32,088 bases of DNA, taken from NCBI GenBank assembly GCA_033855775.1, contig JAWVFT010000059.1:1-32088 (forward strand), given 5' to 3'. Made by a program: the position numbers and the translations under genes. Below the pieces are notes generated by a model. It made no database searches. It had not been told where the DNA came from and worked only from the letters and a program-made list of their open reading frames with translations. The DNA is from DASVTR01 sp033855775 (lineage in GTDB: Bacteria > Acidobacteriota > Blastocatellia > Pyrinomonadales > Pyrinomonadaceae). Position 1 is the first letter of the stretch. The number at the start of each line of letters is the position of its first letter. Below are positions 1 through 8,167 of the stretch, piece by piece.

Positions 1-75
1 TTGATATTTCAAGTCGGGCTGGTTATCGTAAGCCCGGCAGACGTGCAGGTAGAGAGCGATGAGTTGTTGTTCCAC
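1..75 (-). CDS. Partial transposase-like protein, N-terminal fragment
   Basis: A reading frame starts at a GTG (75..73) and runs off the left edge of the window. It gives 25 residues beginning MEQQLIALYLHVC and continuing with a stretch containing RAYDNQPDLKYQ. From memory this resembles the amino-terminus of IS4/IS5-type DDE transposases, but the fragment is too short for a firm family call. No good ribosome binding site is visible. It lies downstream of rapZ, where many genomes keep PTS EIIA and HPr genes, so an insertion may have interrupted that cluster. It could also be a non-mobile gene. Confidence 0.35.
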   Translation of the reverse strand, partial: MEQQLIALYLHVCRAYDNQPDLKYQ

Positions 76-129
76 AAACTCAATTCTACGCCTCTTCTGC
101 CGTCTGCTTTCTACTCTTGATTCGCATCA

Positions 130-193
130 TTAATCTTTCGCCATTCGTCAATCGTCGCTCGTCAATCGTCGCTCGTCATTCATCTCTCGTCGC
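130..193. repeat. One-armed heptamer array after rapZ
   Basis: On the minus strand, directly after the rapZ stop codon, the sequence reads as about eight consecutive 7-mers of the form NNGACGA (GCGACGA, TTGACGA, ATGACGA and variants). No complementary arm is visible in the remaining bases to the left. Other arrays in this window have two arms, so this one may have lost its partner arm. Confidence 0.6.
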
Positions 194-196
194 GTG

Positions 197-1120
197 TTAT
201 CTCTTCTTTCGTCGCTTGGCTTTGCCGACATCGCGATGGGCCGCTTGCGCGTCGAAGCCTGCGCCGCGCAAGCGTTTGGCGAGGGCGTTGGCAATCATCA
301 CGGAGCGATGCCGCCCGCCCGTGCAGCCGATACCGACCGTCACATAAGACTTGCCCTCGCGCTTGTAGAGCGGCAAGAGGTAGTCGAGCAAATCCGAAAA
401 GCGATGGAGCGTCTCCGTCACATCCGGCTGAGCTTTCAAGTATTCGACCACGCGCTTGTCGTGGCCCGAAAGGTCGCGCAGGGTCGGCACGAAGAAAGGA
501 TTCGGCAGGTGTCGCACGTCGAAGAGCAGTTCCATGTCGGGCGGGCTGCCGTACTTGTGGCCGAAGCTCAGGACCTGAACGCGCATCGGCGTGCCCTGCG
601 TGGTCGGGTTGAAGCGTTCGACGAGGCGATTGCGCAAGGTGTGAACGGTGTTGTCGGTCGTGTCTATGATGTAGTCTGCGTGAGCGCGCAGGTCAGCCAT
701 GGCTTCGCGCTCGCGGCGAATGGCTTCGAGAAGTCCGCCGCCGCGGTCTGCCGGATGCGGGCGGCGCGTCTCGCTGAAACGGCGTTGCAGGGCTTCGTCA
801 GAGGCTTCGAGAAAGAGGACGAAGACTTGCAGCCCGCGCTCGCGCAAGCCCTCAAGCTGTGAGCCGAACTCTTTCAGGAAGTCTCCCTCGCGGATGTTGA
901 TGACGAGCGCGGCGCGAGCGATGCGGGCGTGGTTCTCTTCGTCCGGCTCGACGAGGCGCGCAAACGTCGGCAACATCGTCAGAGGCAAATTGTCCACGCA
1001 AAAATATCCGAGGTCTTCAAAGGCGTTCGTCGCCGAAGACATTCCCGAACCGCTCAGCCCCGTGATGATAACAATATCCGGCGCGCTCTCGTTTTCGACC
1101 AACTGTTTTGGCTTAGGCAT
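197..1120 (-). CDS. rapZ: RapZ/YvcJ family nucleotide-binding RNA adaptor protein
   Basis: This 307-residue protein has the usual RapZ length and domain order. The N-terminal P-loop domain begins around residue 16 and is followed by FEDLGYFCVDNLP, a family hallmark. The C-terminal domain carries GIGCTGGRHRSV, the strongly conserved RapZ signature. In E. coli RapZ presents the small RNA GlmZ to RNase E and so controls glucosamine-6-phosphate synthase; in Firmicutes the homologue YvcJ binds nucleotides. The P-loop is odd: it reads GLSGSGMSS, with Met27 (codon ATG) where Lys or Arg is expected. The gene is the last of the lptCA-lptB-rpoN-hpf-hprK-rapZ series, about 100 bp after hprK. The C-terminus is very basic (KAKRRKKR), which fits RNA binding. 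The family call is secure; the RNA target here is unknown. Confidence 0.95.
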   Translation of the reverse strand: MPKPKQLVENESAPDIVIITGLSGSGMSSATNAFEDLGYFCVDNLPLTMLPTFARLVEPDEENHARIARAALVINIREGDFLKEFGSQLEGLRERGLQVFVLFLEASDEALQRRFSETRRPHPADRGGGLLEAIRREREAMADLRAHADYIIDTTDNTVHTLRNRLVERFNPTTQGTPMRVQVLSFGHKYGSPPDMELLFDVRHLPNPFFVPTLRDLSGHDKRVVEYLKAQPDVTETLHRFSDLLDYLLPLYKREGKSYVTVGIGCTGGRHRSVMIANALAKRLRGAGFDAQAAHRDVGKAKRRKKR

Positions 1121-1193
1121 GTATCAAGCGAAAGTCAGGATTCGGAGTTTAAGCAGCCTGCGCGAACGGCGCCGACCGCTTCTCTATCCGCGT

Positions 1194-1221
1194 TCCCGGC
1201 TCCCGGCTCCCGGCTCCCGCT
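1194..1221. repeat. Heptamer tandem repeat TCCCGGC x4 between hprK and rapZ
   Basis: Four consecutive 7-mers lie here: TCCCGGC three times, then TCCCGCT. They follow the hprK stop codon by 2 bp when read on the minus strand (unit GGGAGCC). There is no long opposing arm, only a short possible match near 1177-1185. The 7-bp period is shared with the other intergenic arrays in this window. Confidence 0.75.
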
Positions 1222-1223
1222 TC

Positions 1224-2210
1224 TTATGATGACTTCGGACTCTTGGCTGCCGCTTCACGGCTCAGTATTTCCGTGTGGCGCGTGACGAAATTCTGCGCGG
1301 CGTCGTGGCCGAGCGCGCGCAACATCTGCAAGCGCACGGCTGTCTCCACCAGCGTCGAAAGATTGCGCCCCGGACTGACCGGAATAACGGCCTGCGGAAC
1401 GCGCACGTCGAGTATCTCTATCGTCTGCACGTCAATGCCCAGACGGTCAACTTCGCTCGCATCGTCCCAACGTTCGAGCTTGATTGATAAATCTATATTC
1501 TTGGCGACGCTGACGGCTGAGACGCCGAACAGGTCGCGTATATTGATGATGCCGAGGCCGCGTATTTCCAAGTGCTCGCGCAGGAGTTCGGGCGCGCTGC
1601 CGACGATGCGCTCGTGGCCGATGCGCCTGACCTCCACGACATCATCCGACACCAGCCGGTGCCCGCGCGCCACAAGGTCGAGCGCGCATTCCGACTTGCC
1701 GATGCCCGACGCGCCTTCAATCAACACGCCGAGGCCGTAGACATCCATCAAGACTCCGTGGCGCACATCGCACGGAGCCAGACGCTCTTGCAGGTAATCT
1801 GTGACGAGAGTGATGGCGATGGAACTGACGAGCGGCGTCGTGACGAGCGGCAACTGCGCGACTTCGGCCGCCTGTGTCATTTCCGGCGGCGGCTCAAGTC
1901 CCTTCGTGACCAGCACGCAGGAGATTTTTTCGAGGGCGAGGTTATGAATCGCTTCGCGTCGCTTGTCGGGCGCAAGTTGGCCCAGAAACCAGATTTCGCT
2001 CTGCCCGACAATCTGCAAGCGGCCAGCGTGGATGTAGTTGGTGAAGCCCGCGAGGGCGAGCCCTAGTTTCTGTATGCGGGCCGTCGTCAGCCGACGACTC
2101 TCTGCGCCCGCCGCGCCCGCCAGCACGCGGAGTTCAAGCTGCGCCGGAGCCTGCACCAGAAACTCGCTGACGCTGATGGCCGGGCTCTCCTTCGTCGAGC
2201 TGCCGTTCAC
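1224..2210 (-). CDS. hprK: HPr kinase/phosphorylase
   Basis: HprK phosphorylates, and dephosphorylates, a serine on HPr, linking carbon status to PTS regulation. The 328-residue protein has the N-terminal DRTGG-like domain and then the kinase domain with Walker A GASGIGKS. Downstream come SDDVVEV and the family signature region LGIDVQTIEILDVRVPQ followed by PVSPGRNLSTLVE, which couples kinase and phosphorylase activity. The gene starts with GTG at 2210, and that codon overlaps the hpf stop (GTGA), so translation is probably coupled. No HPr gene is in the window; it may lie beyond the left edge or elsewhere. The family call is very secure. Confidence 0.96.
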   Translation of the reverse strand: MNGSSTKESPAISVSEFLVQAPAQLELRVLAGAAGAESRRLTTARIQKLGLALAGFTNYIHAGRLQIVGQSEIWFLGQLAPDKRREAIHNLALEKISCVLVTKGLEPPPEMTQAAEVAQLPLVTTPLVSSIAITLVTDYLQERLAPCDVRHGVLMDVYGLGVLIEGASGIGKSECALDLVARGHRLVSDDVVEVRRIGHERIVGSAPELLREHLEIRGLGIINIRDLFGVSAVSVAKNIDLSIKLERWDDASEVDRLGIDVQTIEILDVRVPQAVIPVSPGRNLSTLVETAVRLQMLRALGHDAAQNFVTRHTEILSREAAAKSPKSS

Positions 2211-2740
2211 GGCTCAATCAAACCGAAGTTGCCATCCTTGCGTTTGTAGATGACGCCGATGCGCTGCGTGTCTGCGTCGCGGAAGACGAGAAAATGGTCG
2301 GCTTCGCCGGAGAGTTGCAGGGCCGCTTCCTCGGCCGTCATGGGCTTAACGGAATAACGACGGGCAGCGATGATGCGCGGCCCCGCGGGGCTGGCTTCGA
2401 CGTTGCCTTCGGGCTGCGGGGCGACCGCCGAGATGGACTTCGCTCCCTGCTTGCGGTCAATGATTTTCTTCTTCAGCTTGAGGGCTTGCTTCTCAATCTT
2501 GGCGATGGCGCGCGTCAAAGCCTGATACATGTCGGCGTTGGTGTCGGTCGCCGTCAAGGTGTGCTCGCGCCAATGCACCAGCACCTCGCCGATTTGCCGG
2601 TTCTTTTCCACTTCGATGATAACGTGAGCGCGCGCCGACGAGTCGTTAAAAATATGTTCGAGCTTTTGAAAATGCTCCTCAACGTGCGTGCGAATAGCCG
2701 GCGTCACATCAACGTGGCGTCCAGTGTATTCAAAGTCCAT
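2207..2740 (-). CDS. hpf: Long-form ribosome hibernation promoting factor
   Basis: This 177-residue protein has two parts. The N-terminal HPF/YfiA domain (about 1-100) carries the basic region IAKIEKQALKLKKKIIDRK. A linker of about 35 residues leads to a C-terminal domain (about 128-177) with RRYSVKPMTAEEAALQL and DADTQRIGVIYKRKDGNFGLIEP. That is the long-HPF layout, in which the C-terminal domain dimerises to form 100S ribosomes in stationary phase. Start ATG 2740 has a good upstream GGGAGGG. The stop overlaps the hprK GTG start. Placement next to rpoN matches the proteobacterial rpoN-hpf arrangement, although E. coli HPF there is the short form. Confidence 0.95.
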   Translation of the reverse strand: MDFEYTGRHVDVTPAIRTHVEEHFQKLEHIFNDSSARAHVIIEVEKNRQIGEVLVHWREHTLTATDTNADMYQALTRAIAKIEKQALKLKKKIIDRKQGAKSISAVAPQPEGNVEASPAGPRIIAARRYSVKPMTAEEAALQLSGEADHFLVFRDADTQRIGVIYKRKDGNFGLIEP

Positions 2741-2760
2741 CGGTTCCCTCCCTTAACACG

Positions 2761-2864
2761 GTGACAAGTGACGAGTGACGAGCGACGAGCGAGAACAAGA
2801 GATGAGCCGCGAGCGTTGAGCAGTCGGCCTTAACTTGTCACTCGCTGCTTGTCACTCGCTGCTG
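2761..2864. repeat. Palindromic heptamer array between rpoN and hpf
   Basis: The left arm (2761-2793) consists of 7-mers of type GTGACAA/GTGACGA/GCGACGA. The right arm (2834-2864) reads TTGTCAC and TCGCTGC in alternation, roughly complementary to the left. The arms are separated by about 40 bp and could form a long imperfect hairpin in the transcript. The array fills most of the gap and ends about 18 bp before the hpf ribosome binding site. Confidence 0.8.
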
Positions 2865-2868
2865 TTGT

Positions 2869-4491
2869 TCAAACTACGGCGCGGCGCTCGCGCGACCCCG
2901 GTATCTGCATCTGGTCGCGGTATTTCGCCACCGTGCGCCGCGATAATTTAATGCCATCTTTGAGCAGAATTTTGACGACCTGATCGTCCGTAATCGGATT
3001 GTGCGAGTCTTCCTCTTCAATCAGCTTTTTGATTTTCAGCTTGATGATGCGAGTCGAGACTTCCTCGCCGTCTTCGTTCGTCATGCCTTCCGTGAAGAAG
3101 CGGCGCAATTCGATGACGCCCTGCGGCGTGTGCGCGTACTTGCGATTGACGACGCGCGAGACGGTGGAAAGGTGCATCCCGATGTCTTCGGCGATGTCCT
3201 TGAGCATCATCGGCTTGATGTACTGCACGCCCTTGTCCAAAAATTCGCGCTGCCGCCTGACGATGGATTCGACGACTTTATAAATCGTCTGCCGCCGGTG
3301 CTCAATGTTGCGCAGGAGGTCAACCGCCGAGCGCATCTTGTCACGGATGAAATCGCGCGTCTCCTTGCTGGTGGTCTGCTGGCCGAGCATCTGCTGGTAG
3401 TTCTGGCTGATGCGAAGGCGCGGGCTGCCATCGTCCGCAAAGTAGATGATGTAGCCGCCAAGCTCCTCCATGTCGTCCAGTTCATCCAGCTTTTCGATGT
3501 AGATTTCGGGCGAGATGAGAACCGGCTCGTCCGAAGAATAACGACGGCCCGGATAAGGGTCGAGCGTGCGGATGAGACTGACTTCCTCCAACAGCGTTTC
3601 GACATCGACGCCGATGAGCTTCGAGAGATTCGGCAGCTTGTGCTGTTGCAACTCCATCAAGTGCTCTTGAATAAGTCGAGCCGCCAACCGCTCGCTCTGG
3701 CCGCGCACTTCCAGTTGAACGAGCAGACACTCGCGCGCGTCGCGCGCCCCGCAACCCACTGGGTCGAGCCGCATGACGGCGGCCCGCGCCTCTTCGACCA
3801 ACTCGTTTGTCCAACCGCCCATCACCGCGACTTCTTCATTGGTCGCGTTGAGGCGCCCGTCGCCGTCCAGATTGCCAATGACACATTCGGCGCACTCGCG
3901 CGCCCGCTCATCGAACGGCATCATGTGCAACTGCCATTCGAGATGCTCGGCCAATGACGGAGGGCGCGTCAAGAACTGCTCGAAGGTCGGCGCGTCTTCC
4001 TTGTACTCAAACTCCTGCGTCTTGTAGCCGGGGTCCAGATAGTCCTGAAACTCGCGCCCGAAATCTATCTCCTCAAACGCATCGCGCGAAGCTTCGTCCG
4101 CGCCCATCTCTTCGCCAATCGCTTCGCCCGCGTCCGCCGCCGCCGCGTCCGACATGCCGACCGCATCCGCGTCCGCGTAGAGCGAGACTGCATCGGCCTC
4201 GCCGGAGCCGTTGGAGGCCGAGCCGTTAAGCTGCGCCTCGTCGCCGCCGCCCGCCGGAAGGTCAAAGCTGCCGGCCGCATCCGTGCCGGCCAGTTGGTCA
4301 AGAATATTCTCCGACAGTTCGCGCGTCTCTTCCTGCGGCGCGACCTCTTCCAGCACAGGATTTTCCAGCAACTGCTGCTGAATCAAATCGCTGAGTTCGA
4401 TGGTGGTCATCTGCAACATCTCGATGCGCTGACGCAACTGCGGCGTCAGCACCAGACGTTGACTCAAACCAAGCGTGAGTTTAACGGACAT
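2869..4491 (-). CDS. rpoN: RNA polymerase sigma-54 factor
   Basis: RpoN directs RNA polymerase to -24/-12 promoters and needs AAA+ activators. The 540-residue protein starts with the Gln/Leu-rich region I (LGLSQRLVLTPQLRQRIEML, about 7-26). A long acidic, Ala/Gly/Asp-rich region II follows (about 50-160), longer than in E. coli (477 aa total). Next come the core-binding domain and an HTH (LKDIAEDIGMHLSTVSRVV). It ends with the RpoN box SRRTVAKYRDQ (about 517-527), diagnostic for recognition of the -24 element. Start ATG 4491 is preceded by AAGG. It sits between lptB and hpf, the classic neighbourhood. No sigma-54 activator gene is in the window. Confidence 0.97.
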   Translation of the reverse strand: MSVKLTLGLSQRLVLTPQLRQRIEMLQMTTIELSDLIQQQLLENPVLEEVAPQEETRELSENILDQLAGTDAAGSFDLPAGGGDEAQLNGSASNGSGEADAVSLYADADAVGMSDAAAADAGEAIGEEMGADEASRDAFEEIDFGREFQDYLDPGYKTQEFEYKEDAPTFEQFLTRPPSLAEHLEWQLHMMPFDERARECAECVIGNLDGDGRLNATNEEVAVMGGWTNELVEEARAAVMRLDPVGCGARDARECLLVQLEVRGQSERLAARLIQEHLMELQQHKLPNLSKLIGVDVETLLEEVSLIRTLDPYPGRRYSSDEPVLISPEIYIEKLDELDDMEELGGYIIYFADDGSPRLRISQNYQQMLGQQTTSKETRDFIRDKMRSAVDLLRNIEHRRQTIYKVVESIVRRQREFLDKGVQYIKPMMLKDIAEDIGMHLSTVSRVVNRKYAHTPQGVIELRRFFTEGMTNEDGEEVSTRIIKLKIKKLIEEEDSHNPITDDQVVKILLKDGIKLSRRTVAKYRDQMQIPGSRERRAVV

Positions 4492-4739
4492 ACCTTAATC
4501 GTCTACTTGCTTCTTTCCAAATCCGACCCGCTGAATTTTAACGTGAGCGCTTTTTTCGAGCGCGAGAGAGATTATAACTGAAAAAGCTGCCAGTCGTCAG
4601 CAATCAGTTATCAGTTGCGAATAAAAATGGCGCGCGAGAGGTGAGAGGCTGCGGTTAAAGCTGGAAACACGCTGGTGAGAAAGCGACGATTTCATCAACG
4701 AACGAAGCGGCGCTCCGCTGTTGGCGAACGCCAACCGTT
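4492..4739. repeat. rpoN-lptB gap with a short heptamer palindrome
   Basis: This 248-bp gap has no gene. It contains four 7-mers of type CAGTNNN (4591-4618: CAGTCGT, CAGCAAT, CAGTTAT, CAGTTGC) and an inverted match ATAACTGA (4574-4581) against TCAGTTAT (4604-4611). This looks like a small or degraded version of the other intergenic arrays. No convincing promoter was found for rpoN here. Confidence 0.5.
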
Positions 4740-5567
4740 CTACAAACTGAATCGCTCGCCGAGATACAAACGGCGGACTTCCTCGTCGTTGACGAGGCTG
4801 TGCGGGTCGCCCGCGCGAAAGATGCGACCTTCGGCCATGATGTAGGCGCGGTCTGTGACGCCGAGCGTCTCGCGGACGTTGTGGTCTGTAATCAGGATGC
4901 CGATGCCGCGGTCGCGCAAGTACAGGATGACGCCTTGAATATCATCAATGGCCTTCGGGTCAATCCCGGCGAAAGGCTCGTCGAGCAGGATGTACTGCGG
5001 CTCTGTGGCGATGGCTCGCGCAATCTCCGTTCGGCGCCGCTCGCCGCCTGAAAGCGAATCGCCGCGCGTGTTGCGAACATGCGCGATGCCAAACTCTTCC
5101 AGCAATTCTTCGAGCCGCTTTGACCTTTCGCGCCGCCGAAGGCCCATCGTTTCCAGCACCGCCAGAATATTCTGCGCGGCAGTCATCTTGCGAAAGATGG
5201 ACGGCTCCTGCGGCAGATAGCCGAGGCCGAGGCGCGCTCGCAAGTACATCGGCAACTTCGTCACGTCGCGCTCGCCCAAACGAATCGAGCCACGGTCGGG
5301 CCGCTCAAGCCCCGTTATCATATAAAAGGTCGTGGTCTTGCCCGCCCCGTTGGCGCCGAGCAAGCCGACCACCTCGCCCTGCTCGACATAGAGACTGACA
5401 TCATCAACCACACGACGCCGCCCGTAACTCTTGAACAAACCCGCAGCGGCCAGAGCCGTCGGCGAAGCCTTGCCCGGAGCCGCCGCGCGCCGCGCGACAC
5501 TTTCCCTCTCCCGCTCCGTCCGCGCCTCCCGCTCCGCGACCGCTTCCTCTGTCTGCATGCTATTCAT
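4740..5567 (-). CDS. lptB: LPS export ABC transporter ATP-binding protein
   Basis: LptB powers the Lpt machine that lifts LPS from the inner membrane. All ABC motifs are present: Walker A GANGAGKTT (71-79), Q-loop LPQEPSIFRKMT, signature LSGGERRR, Walker B ILLDEPFAGIDP and H-loop ITDHNVRETL. The last is typical of LptB. The protein is 275 residues against about 241 in E. coli. The excess is an N-terminal extension of about 38 residues rich in Glu, Arg and Ala before the nucleotide-binding domain; a downstream start would shorten it. The gene directly follows lptCA, separated by a heptamer hairpin. The partner permeases LptF/G are not in this window. Confidence 0.95.
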   Translation of the reverse strand: MNSMQTEEAVAEREARTERERESVARRAAAPGKASPTALAAAGLFKSYGRRRVVDDVSLYVEQGEVVGLLGANGAGKTTTFYMITGLERPDRGSIRLGERDVTKLPMYLRARLGLGYLPQEPSIFRKMTAAQNILAVLETMGLRRRERSKRLEELLEEFGIAHVRNTRGDSLSGGERRRTEIARAIATEPQYILLDEPFAGIDPKAIDDIQGVILYLRDRGIGILITDHNVRETLGVTDRAYIMAEGRIFRAGDPHSLVNDEEVRRLYLGERFSL

Positions 5568-5573
5568 AAGAAC

Positions 5574-5680
5574 AGTGACAAGTAACGAGTGACAAGTGAC
5601 AAGTTAAAACCAGCAGCTTACTTCTGACGAACTGGCTTCCTTGTCTTAGCTCGTCACTTGTCACTCGTCACTCGTCACTG
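5574..5680. repeat. Palindromic heptamer array between lptCA and lptB
   Basis: The left arm (5574-5605) is AGTGACA, AGTAACG, AGTGACA, AGTGACA. The right arm (5651-5680) is TCGTCAC, TTGTCAC, TCGTCAC, TCGTCAC, close to its reverse complement. The loop is about 45 bp. Reading along the minus strand, the right arm begins inside the last codons of lptCA, and its first TGA is the lptCA stop codon. Confidence 0.85.
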
Positions 5681-8047
5681 CTTTCTAATCTTGTGCGTCG
5701 AGCGCACGCGACCGGGCGATTGGGGGCCTTTGGCGTCGTCGGCGACAACTCTATCTTCGCGTAGGTAGACAGTCAAACGCCCGCCTTCCTGCGTTCCCTT
5801 GTCCACGTCAACGACGCGCGCCGGATTGCCTTTGAGGACGATTGTTTCGTCGGCGGCTGTGTACTGCGCCCAGTCGCCGTTGCCCTGACGGCCCGGCTGC
5901 GTGACGATAACGTCGTGTTGCGCGATGGTCTTTTCGACCTCGTTGAGTTCTTTCAACAGGTAGACATCGGCCACGGCGCTTTGAATCCTGTCCGTGCCTT
6001 GCTTGATGTCAACCGTGCTCTCGTAGTGAAGCAGGCGGTCAACTTCGGAATAGAACATGCGGTCGGATGTCGCAAGGGCCGGGACGACCTCCGCGCTCTT
6101 CTTGTTGCGCGCTTGATAGAGCACGCTCTGAACGTGGCCGTCGCCCTCCATGCGTTTGTTCTCACGGTAAATCGTCAGGCGGTCGGCCTTGACGAAATTG
6201 TCGTCCTGCCACGCGCGCGCGCTGCCCGTGTAGATGGCGACGCCCGTCAGATGACGAAACTCCGCGTTGTCGGAAACGATGAAGACGGGGCTTTTAGCTT
6301 TCGAGAAGGGTGTCGCGCCGTTCGTTTGCTCCTGACTGTAATAAGTGGTCGCGGTCTTGCCGCGCGTGAAGGAAGTGTCGTTGCGCGTGTCCGTGTCAAT
6401 CTCGACGGCCTTGGTGCGGGCGCGTGAATCCCAGACGACGGGTTCGCCGCCGCGAAGGCGCACAACTTCGTCCGCCGCCGTGTAAGAAGCATTGACCGCG
6501 CGCCCGTTTCTATCCTGCTCGATAAACTTCGCGTCGCCCAGGGCGTCGAGACGCTCGATATCCTGCGTCTCGCGGACAAAGACGGCGGCAATCTTCTGCG
6601 CGGTCAGCGTGCGCGTCGCGCGGTCTGCGGTCGGCTGGTGCGGCTCGATTGTGACCTTGCTTTCGCCGCCCGAAGCCGTGAAGGTCTTAGCCAGATTGTT
6701 CGTCTCGTAGAAGTCGCAATCGAAGCGCGGAGCGGTCAGAGTTTTGCGGTCGCTGGTCGCGTTCTTCTGCAAAGGGTCAACGATGAGTTCGGCGTTGCCG
6801 ACCGCTTCGGCGCGTTCGAGGTCGCGGCCGGACGCGCGCCAGAACAGTTTCACGCCGTCGGCGGTCAACTGCTTATTGGCCGCGCGCGGGTCGCTCTCGC
6901 GCGACTTCGGCGCGGAGAGCTTCATGACGGAACGCCCGTCGGCGCGCATCTCTTTGAGCAGGCTGCGGTCGTTCTGCTTCTCAAAATTAACGTCGAGCGC
7001 AGTCGCTCCGGTCAACTCCATCTGCGAGTCCGCGTCGAGGCTTCTGGCCTGCACGTCGCGCGTGGCGACGGCGTGTTCGAGTTGCTGCTCCGCGTTGAAA
7101 AAGAAGTCCATATCAACCGAATGCACTTCCGCTCCGCCCTTGCCGTCAGACATCGAGCGCAGGTAAGCATTGCCGCGCGACTCAAGCTTTTGCAGTTTCT
7201 TCTGCGCGTTGAGCGTGCCGGAAAGCGTCTCGCCGCTCATCACGTCCTGCCCTTGCTCGGCGGTCGCGCCGCCCGTGAAAAGCAAGTGCAGCGCGTTCTG
7301 GTCAAACGAGGCTTGAGCCGAACGAATCACGACGGGTTGAGCGCGCGCGCCCTTCTTCGGCGGAGCCTTCTCGGAGACTTCCGGCGCGACCGTGATTTCG
7401 ACCGCGCTCTTCATATCCAACTTCTTATTCTTCGCGTCCACGACAACGCCCGTCGCTTTGCCCGACACGTTCTGCCGCACGAAAGAGACTGGCTCGCTCG
7501 TCTCGCCCATCTCGGCTTTCTGGTCGTAGGTGAGCTTCTCTGTCTTGACCTTCAAGGCGTCGCGCGTTTCGATGTTCACGTCGCCCGTGAAGATAATCTT
7601 CGCGGTGGTCGAAGTGGCGGCGGAACCGGCGTTGACTGCCGCTTGAGCCTTGTTCTGCTCGGTCGCTTCCGGCAGATAGACTGCGCGGTGGGCCGTGATT
7701 TGGTCGGGCTTGGCTCCGGCCTGCGGATACATTTCCAGATGCACTTCTTCCAACTCGTGATGGCCGTCGGAAAAAGTGATGTCGCGGGCCGCCTTCACGT
7801 AGAGCCGCAAGCGGTCGCCCTCGGTCACGCGCCGCTCGTAGCCTTCGACCACGCTCGTCACAGTCGTTGACAACTCAGGCGTCTCGCTACGCATGCGGAA
7901 CGGCGCGTTCTTGCGCAGGCGATTGTACTGAAGAGCCACGAAGACAATCCCCGCCACGAGGATAAAGAGCGCCAGCACGCGCGCCACCAACGGCAAACGC
8001 GCACGCAAGCCAACCGCTATCGCTCTTCTTCGTTTAATCTCCTGCAT
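5675..8047 (-). CDS. Fused LptC-LptA (OstA) LPS transport bridge protein
   Basis: The 790-residue protein has a short basic cytoplasmic tail, one membrane segment (about 20-42), then a long periplasmic part. Residues about 60-135 look like LptC (VVEGYERRVTEGDRLRLYVK, then a beta-rich stretch). The remainder contains several OstA/LptA-like beta-jellyroll segments with recurring patterns such as KIIFTGDVNIET, LTADGVKLFW, ADEVVRLRGGEPVVW and ADETIVLKGNPARVV. E. coli uses separate LptC (191 aa) and LptA (185 aa); here one chain probably does both jobs. Start ATG 8047 is the first codon after a G-rich repeat. The gene is directly upstream of lptB. Assignment to the LptC/OstA superfamily is firm, exact domain borders are not. 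Confidence 0.85.
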   Translation of the reverse strand: MQEIKRRRAIAVGLRARLPLVARVLALFILVAGIVFVALQYNRLRKNAPFRMRSETPELSTTVTSVVEGYERRVTEGDRLRLYVKAARDITFSDGHHELEEVHLEMYPQAGAKPDQITAHRAVYLPEATEQNKAQAAVNAGSAATSTTAKIIFTGDVNIETRDALKVKTEKLTYDQKAEMGETSEPVSFVRQNVSGKATGVVVDAKNKKLDMKSAVEITVAPEVSEKAPPKKGARAQPVVIRSAQASFDQNALHLLFTGGATAEQGQDVMSGETLSGTLNAQKKLQKLESRGNAYLRSMSDGKGGAEVHSVDMDFFFNAEQQLEHAVATRDVQARSLDADSQMELTGATALDVNFEKQNDRSLLKEMRADGRSVMKLSAPKSRESDPRAANKQLTADGVKLFWRASGRDLERAEAVGNAELIVDPLQKNATSDRKTLTAPRFDCDFYETNNLAKTFTASGGESKVTIEPHQPTADRATRTLTAQKIAAVFVRETQDIERLDALGDAKFIEQDRNGRAVNASYTAADEVVRLRGGEPVVWDSRARTKAVEIDTDTRNDTSFTRGKTATTYYSQEQTNGATPFSKAKSPVFIVSDNAEFRHLTGVAIYTGSARAWQDDNFVKADRLTIYRENKRMEGDGHVQSVLYQARNKKSAEVVPALATSDRMFYSEVDRLLHYESTVDIKQGTDRIQSAVADVYLLKELNEVEKTIAQHDVIVTQPGRQGNGDWAQYTAADETIVLKGNPARVVDVDKGTQEGGRLTVYLREDRVVADDAKGPQSPGRVRSTHKIRKQ

Positions 8048-8054
8048 ATTCGAT

Positions 8055-8167
8055 TGGGGGTTGGGGGCAGGGGGTTAGGGGTTAGGGAAACAAAGTCGAT
8101 AAGCGATAGTCTCAACTTGAACTTGTCTTCCCCTAGCCCCCAACCCCTAACCCCCATCCCCTGCCCT
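8055..8167. repeat. G-rich palindromic heptamer array between recJ and lptCA
   Basis: The left arm (8055-8087) has 7-mers GGGGGTT, GGGGGCA, GGGGGTT, AGGGGTT, AGGG. The right arm (8130-8167) is C-rich on this strand with the same period (CCCCTAG, CCCCCAA, CCCCTAA, CCCCCAT, CCCCTGC). Each arm has five or more G-runs of 3-5 on one strand, enough for a G-quadruplex; the arms could also pair with each other. The right arm covers the last codons and the TAG stop of recJ. Confidence 0.85.

Noticed and set aside
8055..8167. Telomere-like TTAGGGG repeats or a linear replicon end
   Set aside because: The array is internal, short, two-armed and flanked by normal genes; it fits the general heptamer family.
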